DNA of 64,000 bases from Rhodoferax sp. TS-BS-61-7 (GTDB lineage: Bacteria; Pseudomonadota; Gammaproteobacteria; Burkholderiales; Burkholderiaceae_C): the NCBI RefSeq assembly GCF_002943465.1, contig NZ_PTQY01000007.1, positions 1 through 64,000 on the forward strand. The letters are read 5' to 3'. The position numbers and the translations under genes are program-made. Below, piece after piece: positions 8,516 through 18,640 of the stretch. The notes below the pieces were generated by a model, which worked only from the letters and a program-made list of their open reading frames with translations, had not been told where the DNA came from and did not search any database. Position 1 is the stretch's first letter, and each line of letters starts with the position of its first letter.

Positions 8516-10221
8516 ACATCGTCCCCCGCGACATTCCTCCCCGCTCGGTCTGGGCGCTGGAGCAAGCCGGCGTGCACCCGCTCCTGGCGCGCCTGTACGC
8601 CGCCCGCGGCGTGCACAGCCCCGATGAGCTGGACGACGCGCTGGCCAAGCTGCTGCCCCCCAGCTCCCTGCTGGGGGTGGACCGCGCGGCCGTGCTGCTG
8701 GCCGACGCCATGGCGCAAAACCTGAAACTCTGCATCGTGGCCGACTACGACTGCGACGGTGCCACCGCCTGCGCCGTGGCCGTGCGCGGCCTGCGCCTGC
8801 TGGGCGCGCAGCACGTGGACTACCTGGTGCCCGACCGCGTGGTGGACGGCTACGGCCTGACCGCCCCCATCAGCGAGCGCGTGAAGAAATCCGGCGCGGA
8901 TGTGCTGATCACCGTGGACAACGGCATTGCCAGCGTGGACGGTGTGGCGCGCGCCAAGGCCCTGGGCCTGCAGGTGCTGGTGACCGACCACCACCTGCCG
9001 GGCAGCGAGCTGCCGGATGCGGATGTGATCGTGAACCCCAACCAACCCGGCTGCACGTTTGAGAGCAAGTCGATCGCCGGTGTGGGCGTGATGTTCTACA
9101 CGCTGCTGGCCCTGCGCGGCGAGCTGCGCAAGCGCGGCGTGTTTGACGCCACCACCCAACCCAAACTTGATGTGCTGCTGCCGCTGGTCGCACTGGGCAC
9201 CGTGGCCGATGTGGTGAAGCTGGACGCGAACAACCGCCGCCTCGTGGCCCAAGGCCTAAAACGGGTGCGCGCCCTTGCCCTGCCTGCGGGACTAGCTAGT
9301 CTTTTTGTAGCAGCCGGGCGCAAGGCCGAAGTGGCCACTACCTTCGACTTTGGTTTTGCCCTGGGCCCCCGCATTAACGCAGCTGGCCGTTTGAGCGACA
9401 TGACACTGGGCATTGAATGCCTGCTGACCGACGACCCCGGCCGCGCCGACGAGCTGGCCAAAACGCTGGACGGCATCAACCGCGAGCGCCGCGAGATTGA
9501 GGGCGACATGCGCGAGCAGGCCATGATGATTGCGGAGAGCCTGTTTGACGAAGGCGACGAGCCACCGCCCGCCATTTGTGTGTTCGACCCCGACTTTCAC
9601 GAAGGCGTGGTCGGCATCGTGGCCAGCCGCATCAAGGACAAGCTACACCGCCCCACCTTTGTGTTTGCCGCCAGCGCGGCCGAAGGCAAGGAGCATGAAC
9701 TCAAGGGCTCCGGCCGCAGCATCCCCGGCTTCCACCTGCGCGACGCGCTGGACCTGGTGGCCAAGCGTTACCCCGGCGTCATCCTGCGTTTTGGCGGCCA
9801 CGCCATGGCGGCGGGCTGCACAGTGGCCGAAGAGTTTTTTGATGACTTCGAGAACGGCCTGAACGAAGTGGCGCAGGAGTGGCTGGATGCCGCCACGCTG
9901 ACGCGCCGCATGGACACCGACGGCCCGCTCAACCCCGAATACCGCCGCGTGGACCTGGTCGACACGCTGCACAAAGAAGTATGGGGCCAGGGTTTTGCCG
10001 CCCCCACTTTCAGTGAAGAGGTGGAAGTGGTGTCGCAGCGCCTGGTGGGGGAAAAACACCTGGCCCTGAAGCTCAAACACCAAGGCCAGCCGGTGGACGG
10101 CATCTGGTTCGGCCACACCGAGCCCCTGCCAGCCAAAGTCACCCTGGCCTTCCGGCTGGATGCAGACGAATGGAACGGCGTGCGGCGTGTGCGCTTTCTG
10201 GTCGAAGGCGCGCAGGTGTGA
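8512..10221 (+). CDS. recJ: Single-stranded-DNA-specific exonuclease RecJ
   Basis: 5'-3' single-strand DNA exonuclease of recombination and mismatch repair, 569 residues, the usual length. DHH-family metal motifs are present in order: DYDCDGATA near residue 79, TVDNGIAS near 136, VTDHHLPG near 157 and LGTVADVV near 225; the DHHA1 domain motif RFGGHAMAAGC is near 424, followed by an OB-fold C-terminus. The start at 8512 overlaps the previous stop (ATGA), and its own stop overlaps the next gene (GTGA), making a tightly coupled trio. A degenerate sequence resembling the dispersed repeat encodes LALPAGLASLFVAAG near residue 260, in what is usually a variable part. Confidence 0.95.
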   Translation: MNIVPRDIPPRSVWALEQAGVHPLLARLYAARGVHSPDELDDALAKLLPPSSLLGVDRAAVLLADAMAQNLKLCIVADYDCDGATACAVAVRGLRLLGAQHVDYLVPDRVVDGYGLTAPISERVKKSGADVLITVDNGIASVDGVARAKALGLQVLVTDHHLPGSELPDADVIVNPNQPGCTFESKSIAGVGVMFYTLLALRGELRKRGVFDATTQPKLDVLLPLVALGTVADVVKLDANNRRLVAQGLKRVRALALPAGLASLFVAAGRKAEVATTFDFGFALGPRINAAGRLSDMTLGIECLLTDDPGRADELAKTLDGINRERREIEGDMREQAMMIAESLFDEGDEPPPAICVFDPDFHEGVVGIVASRIKDKLHRPTFVFAASAAEGKEHELKGSGRSIPGFHLRDALDLVAKRYPGVILRFGGHAMAAGCTVAEEFFDDFENGLNEVAQEWLDAATLTRRMDTDGPLNPEYRRVDLVDTLHKEVWGQGFAAPTFSEEVEVVSQRLVGEKHLALKLKHQGQPVDGIWFGHTEPLPAKVTLAFRLDADEWNGVRRVRFLVEGAQV

Positions 10222-11108
10222 ACCTGCCAGGTGCGCAAGCGTTTGCCGCCAAGCTGGGCAGCACACAACGCCAGCAGTTGGCACAGGCAGCCAGGCGAGC
10301 CCTGGCCCCGCCGCCGCCAGACCTGCAGATTTTTTGGCTGGAGGGTGACAGCGGCACACCGCCACAACGCCTGGGGCTGCTGAGCCCCGAGCGTTCCGCC
10401 CTGCTGGCAACCCTGTTGCCCGACTGCCGGTACCAACCCCAAGGCGACCACCCTGGTCTGCACTGGCGGGCACTCCAAATCAGCAGTGCGGAACGCAGTG
10501 CCCTGCTGCAAGGTGCGCTGGCGCATTGCCATGCACAAGGCCTAGTACACGGTTGGCGCAACGAAGCCTTTGCGTTCTGGCACCACCACTGCCTGACGCC
10601 ACCCGACGATGGACGTGAGCCTGTGCTGACGGTAGAGCGCGCCGGCTTCCGGTTTCTGGGTATGCGCAGCCATGCGGTGCACATCAACGGTTTTACTGCG
10701 AATGGGCAACTCTGGTGCGGCCGCCGCTCACCCACCAAGGCCACCGACCCCGGGCGGCTGGACAACGTGACCGCTGGGGGACTGCCTGCGGGTGAAACGC
10801 CGCTGGGTTGTGCGGTGCGCGAACTGCACGAAGAGGCTGGTACCGTGCTGGCCGACACCTCCTCGCTACACGCCAGCGGCCTGGTCCGCACTGCGCGGCT
10901 AGACACCGGTGGCTGGCACGACGAAACCCTGCTGGTCTACAACTGGGCTTGCCCGGAGGGCTGGGTTCCACACAACCAGGACGGTGAAGTGGCCGAGTTT
11001 TTGTACCTGTCCGCAGCGCACACCATGGAACGTATCATCGGCGGTGAATTCACCCTGGATGCGGTGGCCTCGCTGGCGCAAGGGCTGGGCCTGGCGGGCA
11101 GCCCCTGA
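10218..11108 (+). CDS. Nudix hydrolase with DUF4743-type N-terminal domain
   Basis: Nudix pyrophosphohydrolase of about 296 residues. The complete Nudix box GGLPAGETPLGCAVREL plus HEEAGT lies near residues 189-211 of the chosen product. The preceding segment RFLGMRSHAVHINGF and the roughly 130-residue N-terminal region match the DUF4743 arrangement of thiamine-pyrophosphokinase-related Nudix proteins of fungi and proteobacteria; the substrate is unproven. I take the GTG at 10218, which overlaps the recJ stop (10219-10221) as GTGA; an upstream ATG at 10170 would extend the protein backwards inside recJ without similarity. Coupling with recJ suggests shared expression rather than a proven shared pathway. 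Confidence 0.82.
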   Translation: MNLPGAQAFAAKLGSTQRQQLAQAARRALAPPPPDLQIFWLEGDSGTPPQRLGLLSPERSALLATLLPDCRYQPQGDHPGLHWRALQISSAERSALLQGALAHCHAQGLVHGWRNEAFAFWHHHCLTPPDDGREPVLTVERAGFRFLGMRSHAVHINGFTANGQLWCGRRSPTKATDPGRLDNVTAGGLPAGETPLGCAVRELHEEAGTVLADTSSLHASGLVRTARLDTGGWHDETLLVYNWACPEGWVPHNQDGEVAEFLYLSAAHTMERIIGGEFTLDAVASLAQGLGLAGSP

Positions 11109-11147
11109 TACCCACAGGCCCATGTGCACTAGCCCGGAAACACCTTT

Positions 11148-12176
11148 ATGCCGAGCCCTCCCATGACCCCCACTGCGCAAAATTACGGTGCCGACCCATC
11201 CGGCCTGATCTACGGCTTTGTATTTGACAAAGAAGGCCTGGCCACACCAACGGGCAGTGAGGATGCGCTGCGCTGGCTGGCCCGCGCAAACCCCGAGGAC
11301 GGCGGTTTTGTCTGGTTGCATTTCAACCTGTCACACACCGCCAGCGCCAAGTGGCTGCAAGACCATCTGCAGCTGTCCGACCTGTTCCATGAATCCCTGA
11401 CCGATGGCTCCCGATCCACCCGGGTGGAGCTGGACGACGACACGCTGGTCGCCGTGGTGAACGATGTGCACTACGACTTTGCGTTTGAGCCGTCCGATAT
11501 TTCCACCCTCTGGTTGTCGGTGGGGCCGCGTTTGGTGGTGAGCGCGCGGCTGCAGCCCCTGCGCTCGATTGACCGCCTGCGCGACGCCGTGCGCCGCGGC
11601 GAACAACTCATGTCGCCGGTGGCCTTGCTGGTGCACCTGATGCACGACCAGGGGGATGTGCTGATCAACATCGTGCGCAACACCACCGCCCGGGTGGACG
11701 CCATTGAAGACAAACTCCTGGCCGGCCGGCTGGAAACCAAACGTGCCAACCTCGGTGCCCTGCGCCGCCTGTTGGTGCGCCTGCAGCGCCTGCTGGCGCC
11801 CGAGCCCGCGGCCCTGTTCCGCCTGCTGCGCAAGCCGCCGCAGTGGATCGCCGAGGAAGACCTGGGCGACCTGCGCCAGTCGACCGAAGAATTCAACGTT
11901 GCGCTGAGCGACATGGCCGCACTGCAGGAACGCATCAAGCTGCTGCAAGAAGAGATTGCCGGACGTGTGGCCGAGGCCAACAACCGAAGCCTGTTTGTGC
12001 TGACCATCGTGACCGTGCTGGCCCTGCCGATCAACATCATTGCCGGTTTGTTGGGCATGAACGTGGGCGGCATTCCCCTGGCCGAACACCCGCAAGGTTT
12101 CTGGTGGGTGGTGGCCCTGATCGTCACCTTCACCGTGGTGGCGGGCTACATCGCGATACGCCGGCACCGCGAGTAA
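11148..12176 (+). CDS. zntB: CorA/ZntB-family divalent cation transporter
   Basis: Pentameric 2-TM-GxN transporter of the CorA superfamily, 342 residues (a start at ATG 11163 is equally possible). A long cytoplasmic N-terminal funnel precedes two membrane segments near residues 283-305 and 315-337. The pore motif GMN occurs in LLGMNVGGIPL, and the following GGIPL is typical of ZntB rather than of Mg-transporting CorA. ZntB moves zinc; the direction has been debated between efflux and proton-coupled uptake. The coiled-coil helix with VDAIEDKLL is also family typical. It is followed by a hairpin embedded in a copy of the dispersed repeat, a likely terminator. Confidence 0.85.
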   Translation: MPSPPMTPTAQNYGADPSGLIYGFVFDKEGLATPTGSEDALRWLARANPEDGGFVWLHFNLSHTASAKWLQDHLQLSDLFHESLTDGSRSTRVELDDDTLVAVVNDVHYDFAFEPSDISTLWLSVGPRLVVSARLQPLRSIDRLRDAVRRGEQLMSPVALLVHLMHDQGDVLINIVRNTTARVDAIEDKLLAGRLETKRANLGALRRLLVRLQRLLAPEPAALFRLLRKPPQWIAEEDLGDLRQSTEEFNVALSDMAALQERIKLLQEEIAGRVAEANNRSLFVLTIVTVLALPINIIAGLLGMNVGGIPLAEHPQGFWWVVALIVTFTVVAGYIAIRRHRE

Positions 12177-12179
12177 TTG

Positions 12180-12240
12180 GAGGCCTTTTAGGCCTCTAGC
12201 ACCCGTGGAATATGCGCAAACAGCTCCTAATTTAATAGCA
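12180..12240 (-). repeat. Dispersed short repeat, copy 2, with hairpin
   Basis: On the minus strand it reads GCTATTAAATTAGGAGCTG, TTTGCGCATATTCCACGGG and TGCTAGAGGCCTAAAAGGCC. The outer end forms a perfect seven-base stem (12180-12186 with 12190-12196) with a TTT loop, sitting 3 bases after the zntB stop. It could end the zntB transcript, though a long T-run is missing. Confidence 0.75.
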
Positions 12241-12244
12241 AATT

Positions 12245-13000
12245 ATGCCCAAAAATCTCACTATCCTCACCGGCGCCTCGCGCGGCATGGGCCGAGCCAT
12301 GGCCGAACAGCTGCTGCAAACCGACGCCCTGCTGCTGTGCATCTCGCGCCAGACCAATATCGCCTTGGCCGAACAAGCCCAGCGCGCAGGTGCGGCACTG
12401 CTGCAGTGGCCGCTGGACCTGGCCGAGGGCGCCACCGCCTCCGCCCAGCTGCGCCAATGGCTGGCGCAGCAAGACCCGGCCACGCTGGCCAGTGCCACGT
12501 TAATCAACAACGCGGGTGTGATCCCGGCGCTGGTGCCTCTATCGGACTCCGACCCGGTCGCGCTGGCGCAAGCGCTGCGTGTGGGACTGGAAGCGCCCAT
12601 GCAACTCACCGCCGCCTTTCTGGGCGCCACGCGCAGCTGGACCGTGCCACGCAAGGTGCTCAATATTTCGTCGGGCCTGGGACGGCGCGCCATGGCCTCG
12701 CAAGCGGCCTATTGCGCAGCCAAGGCAGGCATGGACCATTTCACACGTTGTGTGGCGCTGGACGAGGCCCAACTGGCCCACGGTGCCAAAGTGTGTTCGT
12801 TGGCGCCCGGTGTGATTGACACCGACATGCAGGTGCAGCTGCGCAGTGCGGACGCCACGCAGTTTCCGGACCTCGGCAGCTTTGCCGGCCTGCATGCCCA
12901 AGGGCAGCTCAGCAGTCCGGAGGATGCGGCGCGGCGGGTGCTGGCGTATCTGGCACGGGCGGACTTTGGGAAGGACGCTGTGGGGGATGTGCGGGGCTGA
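12245..13000 (+). CDS. SDR family NAD(P)-dependent oxidoreductase
   Basis: Short-chain dehydrogenase/reductase of 251 residues. The cofactor loop TGASRGMG is at residues 8-15, LINNAGV near 88 and NISSGLGR near 140 give the active-site serine, and YCAAK near 157 holds the catalytic tyrosine and lysine. The C-terminus with PGVIDTDMQ and the length resemble sepiapterin/benzil reductase-like SDRs that end SPEDAARRVLAYL. The natural substrate cannot be deduced. The start codon directly abuts the dispersed repeat, so its ribosome site lies within repeat sequence (CTCCTAATTTAATAGC region), which is weak. The stop is 45 bases before the inverted-repeat element. Confidence 0.87.
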   Translation: MPKNLTILTGASRGMGRAMAEQLLQTDALLLCISRQTNIALAEQAQRAGAALLQWPLDLAEGATASAQLRQWLAQQDPATLASATLINNAGVIPALVPLSDSDPVALAQALRVGLEAPMQLTAAFLGATRSWTVPRKVLNISSGLGRRAMASQAAYCAAKAGMDHFTRCVALDEAQLAHGAKVCSLAPGVIDTDMQVQLRSADATQFPDLGSFAGLHAQGQLSSPEDAARRVLAYLARADFGKDAVGDVRG

Positions 13001-13062
13001 TCTTCTTTCCGGGTTTTGCTGCTTTTAGGGTTGCAGTGCTTTTTTAACACCCACTCCCCCAG

Positions 13063-13094
13063 CCCCTCGCCCCGTCGGCGAGGGGAGCCTTTTT
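13063..13094 (+). terminator. Hairpin in left arm of inverted-repeat element, copy 1
   Basis: Stem CCCCTCGCC / GGCGAGGGG with loop CCGTC, followed by AGCCTTTTT. This is a textbook intrinsic terminator for plus-strand transcripts leaving the SDR gene. Confidence 0.75.
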
Positions 13095-13364
13095 AACAGC
13101 CGATTTGGGGGCGGTCTCCGGCTATGGAGCTACACGCGTAAGGTTGCCACCGGGTTGGTGCGCCACGGCCAGTGCCAGCGGTTGTGGTGAATGCAAACGT
13201 GCAGGCGCGGAGCCACTGGCGTGCGCAGCCGCCAGCGTTGGCAGACATACTCCTCCGAAGTTCTACAACCGCCGCCCAGGGCCGTGGAGCGAACTAACAG
13301 TGGCAACCTCACCAGCGTAGCCCCCTATCCAGCGCACAGAAGATAAATACGGCTGTTAAAAGCT

Positions 13365-13387
13365 CCCCTCGCCGACGGGGCGAGGGG
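13365..13387 (-). terminator. Hairpin in right arm of inverted-repeat element, copy 1
   Basis: The same nine-base stem in the opposite orientation, followed on the minus strand by AGCTTTTAACAG. It would stop minus-strand transcripts leaving the other side of the element; the ppk2 stop lies 54 bases to the right of the element. Confidence 0.65.
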
Positions 13388-13457
13388 CAGGGGGAGTGGG
13401 TGTTAAAAAAAAGCGGTCTAAGCGTTAAAAAAACACCACGGCAAGACGACCAAAAAA

Positions 13458-14369
13458 TCAATAAACCTCAGGAACAATAATGTCCTCCCGCACCGGCCTC
13501 CGCTCATAGTCTTCATGCCGCACCCGCGGCGGCAACACCACCGGCGGGTGCTCGGTTTCCTCATACGGCATCTGCTGCAACAGGTGGTGGATGCAATTGA
13601 GGCGGGCCTTCTTCTTGTCCACCGCTTGCACCACCCACCACGGCGCCTCGGCGATGTGGGTGCGCTCCAGCATCACCTCTTTGGCGCGGGTGTAGTCTTC
13701 CCAGCGGCTGCGTGACTCAAGGTCCATGGGACTGAGCTTCCATTGCTTCAGGGGGTCGTGGATGCGGCCCAGAAAGCGGCTGTGCTGCTCTTCGTCGGAG
13801 ATGGAGAACCAATACTTGATGACCTGAATGCCGGAGCGCACCAGCATCTTCTCGAACTCGGGCACGGTGCGGAAAAACTCTTCGAGCTGCTCGTCATTGC
13901 AAAAGCCCATCACGCGCTCCACACCAGCACGGTTGTACCAGCTGCGGTCAAACAGCACGATCTCGCCGGCCGCCGGCAGGTGGCTCACATAACGCTGAAA
14001 GTACCACTGCGTGCGCTCGCGGTCATTCGGTGCGGGCAATGCCGCCACGCGGCAAACGCGCGGGTTCAGGCGCTGGGTGATGCGTTTGATAGCGCCGCCC
14101 TTGCCGGCCGCGTCGCGCCCCTCAAAGATCACCACCACCTTGTGGCCCGTGGCCACCACCCAGTCCTGCAGCTTGACGAGTTCGCCCTGCATGCGAAACA
14201 GTTCCTTGAAGTACTGGCGGCGTGCGGCGCGGGCATCGGCATCAGGGACCTGGCCGCCCGCCAGGCGCTCCAGGTGCTGGTCGTCCAGCTCCATTTCCAG
14301 TTCCTCGTCATAACTGTCGAGCATGTCGTTCTGGATACGGCGGATCAATTCGTCTTCGCTGGCGCTCAC
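13458..14369 (-). CDS. ppk2: Polyphosphate kinase 2 family protein
   Basis: PPK2 enzyme that transfers phosphate between polyphosphate and nucleotides, 303 residues. Walker A is GRDAAGKGGAIKR near residue 83, DRSWYNRAGVERVMGF carries the conserved Walker-B-side and lid region, and WKLSPMDLESRSRWEDYTRA is the typical PPK2 segment. I choose the GTG at 14369, six bases after AGGAG; the upstream TTG sits on the ribosome site and cannot be used. The one-domain form could be class I, II or III, so ADP, AMP or both may be acceptor. It is convergent with the SDR gene across the inverted-repeat element. Confidence 0.92.
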   Translation of the reverse strand: MSASEDELIRRIQNDMLDSYDEELEMELDDQHLERLAGGQVPDADARAARRQYFKELFRMQGELVKLQDWVVATGHKVVVIFEGRDAAGKGGAIKRITQRLNPRVCRVAALPAPNDRERTQWYFQRYVSHLPAAGEIVLFDRSWYNRAGVERVMGFCNDEQLEEFFRTVPEFEKMLVRSGIQVIKYWFSISDEEQHSRFLGRIHDPLKQWKLSPMDLESRSRWEDYTRAKEVMLERTHIAEAPWWVVQAVDKKKARLNCIHHLLQQMPYEETEHPPVVLPPRVRHEDYERRPVREDIIVPEVY

Positions 14370-14487
14370 GGGCAACTCCTGGTGGCTGGGTGTACCCCCC
14401 TAGCCTAGGCAAGTGTTGTGTCAGTTGCGTGAAAATTGCGCGACAAAGGCACCAAAGCCGTCGTACACGCCGAGAACGCCTGAAACG

Positions 14488-15525
14488 TTAGAACAGGTCC
14501 ACGTCCATGCCCTCGGCCACCTGGTCCACCAGGTCGCCCGAGGCCACCAGCGCCTGGTAGCTGCAGACCTGGTTGCGGCCATGTTCCTTGGCGTGGTAGA
14601 CCGCCTTGTCGGCGCGGCCAAAGGCACCGCTGGGCGTGTCGTGTGGCAACAAGACCGAGAAGCCGATGCTCACGGTGATGGTGCCGACCTGCGGAAAGGC
14701 ATAGGCCTGTACCCGCTCGCGCAGACGCTCCAGTGCCGCATGGGCATGGTCCACGCTGTCGCAGCGCATCAACACCACAAACTCCTCGCCCCCAAAGCGG
14801 TACAGCTGGTCGTGGAAACGGAAGCAGCTGCGCATCAGGCGTGCCAGCAGCAACAGCACCTCGTCACCAATCAGGTGGCCATAGGTGTCGTTCACGCGCT
14901 TGAAATGGTCAATGTCCAGCACGGCCAGCCACACGCCCGCATCGGGATGCGGCTGGCGGCGCTCACCGCCCTCGGGCAGGTCGTCGCCGTGTTGTTCGGC
15001 GGTGGCTTTGAAAAAGGCACCGTCAAAGGTTTTGCGGTTCAGCAGTTCGGTCAACGCGTCTTTTTCGCCGTAGTCCAGCAGGCCCAGCAGGTTGTGGTAG
15101 GTCAGCAAAATGCCGTCCACCAGCTCCAGCGTGTGTGCGGACAGGTCTGTGGCAAAGCCCATTTCGAGCAGGCCCCAGGTGCCCTGCGGCGTCTGCAGCG
15201 GAATCACGCACGCGCCGGGGGGAGTGTCGGCATGTACTGCGCGCCCCTGCTCTACGGCCTGCTGGCGCAACGCAAAGCGGGAGAGATGGGGCAAGGTAGT
15301 CCAGTCGGTCCAGAGCAAGTCGCGGCTGATCTGGGTTTGGCCTGCATCCAGCCGGGCCTGCACCAGGCAGCGCCGGTCATCGCCCTCACCCACCACACGG
15401 ATCAGGCTGGCACTGTGCACCGCACCGTCGCTGCTGCTGATCACCAAACGCACCAGCGCGGCATCCAGAGCGTCGCGGTCACGCAGACCACTCATGGCCG
15501 CCAGACTTTGCACAAGCGCGTTCAT
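14488..15525 (-). CDS. Diguanylate cyclase with N-terminal GAF-like sensor
   Basis: GGDEF enzyme making the messenger c-di-GMP, 345 residues, no membrane segment. The N-terminal roughly 165 residues look like a GAF-type domain with ACVIPLQTPQGTWGLLEMGF. The catalytic half begins DALTELLNRKTFDGAF, has LDIDHFKRVNDTYGH and the active-site variant GGEEF near residue 255. An inhibitory I-site RFHD lies exactly five residues before GGEEF, so product feedback is expected. The start at 15525 follows a short gap to the divergent gene at 15664. The signal it senses is unknown. Confidence 0.92.
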   Translation of the reverse strand: MNALVQSLAAMSGLRDRDALDAALVRLVISSSDGAVHSASLIRVVGEGDDRRCLVQARLDAGQTQISRDLLWTDWTTLPHLSRFALRQQAVEQGRAVHADTPPGACVIPLQTPQGTWGLLEMGFATDLSAHTLELVDGILLTYHNLLGLLDYGEKDALTELLNRKTFDGAFFKATAEQHGDDLPEGGERRQPHPDAGVWLAVLDIDHFKRVNDTYGHLIGDEVLLLLARLMRSCFRFHDQLYRFGGEEFVVLMRCDSVDHAHAALERLRERVQAYAFPQVGTITVSIGFSVLLPHDTPSGAFGRADKAVYHAKEHGRNQVCSYQALVASGDLVDQVAEGMDVDLF

Positions 15526-15663
15526 TCTTGGTATTTACCTCTTTTGTGTCACGCACCGGGGGGTGCTGCCCAACTGCCAGCAAGTTGACCCACCTCAAAG
15601 CCAGACCGCAGGCCGCGCCCTAAGCTGTATGACTGTCCAACGCCCGCTATCTTAGAGCACACC

Positions 15664-16899
15664 ATGACCCAAGCAAGTACCAAATGGCCGTTTTTAGCCC
15701 GCGAATCGGGCGATTGGCTGCGCGACAGCGGTCTGGGCGCCCTGCGCCTGGCCGGGCGCACGCTGCTGCCCATTGTGCAGGGCGGCATGGGCATCGGCAT
15801 CTCGGGCCACCGGCTGGCCGGCAGCGTGGCGGCCCTGGGCGGAGTGGGCACGCTGTCCAGCGTGGACCTGCGCCGCCACCACCCCGACCTGATGGACCAA
15901 ACCCGCGAACTAGCGCCGGGGGATGCCGCCAAGGCGGGCATCAATGCGGCCAACCTGATCGCTATTGAGCGCGAAATCCAGGCCGCCCGGGCCAGCACCG
16001 GTGGACGGGGTCTGCTGGCCATCAACGTGATGCGCGCCGTGAGCGAATACGCCGCCAACGTGACCAAGGCCCTGGAATGCGGCATTGACGCCGTGGTGGT
16101 GGGCGCGGGCCTGCCGCTGGACCTACCCGACCTGGCCAAGGACCATCCCAAAGCGGCGCTGATCCCCATCCTGTCCGACGCGCGCGGCGTGCAGCTGCTG
16201 GTGAAAAAGTGGGAACGCAAGAAGCGCCTGCCCGACGCCATCGTCATCGAACATCCGCGCCTGGCCGGCGGCCACCTGGGCGCCGCCAAAATTGCCGACC
16301 TGCAGGACACCCGCTTTGACTTTGAAAACGTGATCCCGCAGGTGCGCCAGTTCTTCAAGGACGCGGGTTACGAGCAACACATCCCGCTGATAGCGGCTGG
16401 TGGTGTGCGCAGTTTTGAAGACATTGCCCGCCTGCAGGCGCTGGGGGCCGATGCGGTGCAGCTGGGCACGGCCTTTGCGGTGACCGAAGAAAGTGATGCC
16501 CATGCCGAATTCAAACGCGTGCTGGCCGAAGCCCGGCCCGAAGACATGCTGGAATTCACCAGCGTGGCAGGCCTGCCCGCTCGCGCCGTGGCCACGCCCT
16601 GGCTACGCGCCTACCTGAAGATCGAACCCAAGTTGCAGGCCGTGGCCCACGTAAAGGCGCGCTGCACCAAGAGCTTTGACTGCCTGGCCCAGTGCGGCCT
16701 GCGCGACGGCCTGCCGGGCTGGGGCCAGTTCTGCATCGACAACCAGCTGGCTGCGGCGCTGCGCGGGGACACCAAAAAAGGCCTGTTCTTCCGCGGTGCG
16801 GGGGAGCTGCCGTTTGGCAGCCAGATCAAGACGGTGCGCGAGCTGGTGCAGCGCCTGCTGACGCCCGGCATGGCCGCAGGGGATATGGCGGCGGCCTAA
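15664..16899 (+). CDS. Nitronate monooxygenase / 2-nitropropane dioxygenase-like flavoprotein
   Basis: FMN-dependent TIM-barrel enzyme of the NMO/NPD family, 411 residues. Near residue 40 it reads PIVQGGMGIGISGHRLAGSV, the FMN-binding start; GGHLGAAK near 201, AAGGVRSFED near 240 and LGADAVQLGTAF near 260 are the phosphate-binding part. The protein is longer than classical NMOs (about 320-360) because of a C-terminal region with several cysteines (KARCTKSFDCLAQCGLRDGL), which could hold a metal or disulphide. Members oxidise alkyl nitronates or are enoyl-reductase-like. It is divergent from the diguanylate cyclase and followed by a dispersed repeat. Confidence 0.85.
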   Translation: MTQASTKWPFLARESGDWLRDSGLGALRLAGRTLLPIVQGGMGIGISGHRLAGSVAALGGVGTLSSVDLRRHHPDLMDQTRELAPGDAAKAGINAANLIAIEREIQAARASTGGRGLLAINVMRAVSEYAANVTKALECGIDAVVVGAGLPLDLPDLAKDHPKAALIPILSDARGVQLLVKKWERKKRLPDAIVIEHPRLAGGHLGAAKIADLQDTRFDFENVIPQVRQFFKDAGYEQHIPLIAAGGVRSFEDIARLQALGADAVQLGTAFAVTEESDAHAEFKRVLAEARPEDMLEFTSVAGLPARAVATPWLRAYLKIEPKLQAVAHVKARCTKSFDCLAQCGLRDGLPGWGQFCIDNQLAAALRGDTKKGLFFRGAGELPFGSQIKTVRELVQRLLTPGMAAGDMAAA

Positions 16900-16914
16900 G
16901 CTGCCGCCTTGTTT

Positions 16915-16971
16915 GCTATTAATTCAGGAGCTGCTTGCGCAGTATCTACGAGCTTCAGAGGCCGATTTGGC
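16915..16971 (+). repeat. Dispersed short repeat, copy 3 (intergenic)
   Basis: GCTATTAATTCAGGAGCTGC, TTGCGCAGTATCTACGAGC, TTCAGAGGCCGATTTGGC. Nearly full-length copy lying between convergent genes. Confidence 0.85.
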
Positions 16972-16987
16972 TTAAAAATGGGGCGTA

Positions 16988-18622
<1,635 letters not shown>

Positions 18623-18640
18623 GGGGTGTACGGCACCGCC

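Larger units (their letters stand above)
13046..13404. repeat. 359-base element with long terminal inverted repeats, copy 1
   Basis: Fills the gap between two convergent genes. The ends (13046-13088 and 13362-13404) are 43-base inverted repeats with one mismatch, starting AACACCCACTCCCCCAGCCC. Similarity continues inward for another dozen bases (TTTTAACAGCCG) and outward into T/A runs. Each arm contains its own hairpin. The 273-base core matches the reverse complement of the core at 57338-57610 over its whole length in the same register, for example in CGCAGCCGCCAGCGTTGGCA. No convincing gene is inside: the 60-codon frame (13130-13312, minus) is only partly kept in the other copy. It looks like a MITE or a structured terminator module; I do not know a named family. 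Confidence 0.85.

Noticed and set aside
13100..13350. Core of inverted-repeat element as a tRNA, rRNA fragment or riboswitch
   Set aside because: I found no cloverleaf, anticodon arm or known riboswitch core; only copy-to-copy similarity supports it as a unit.
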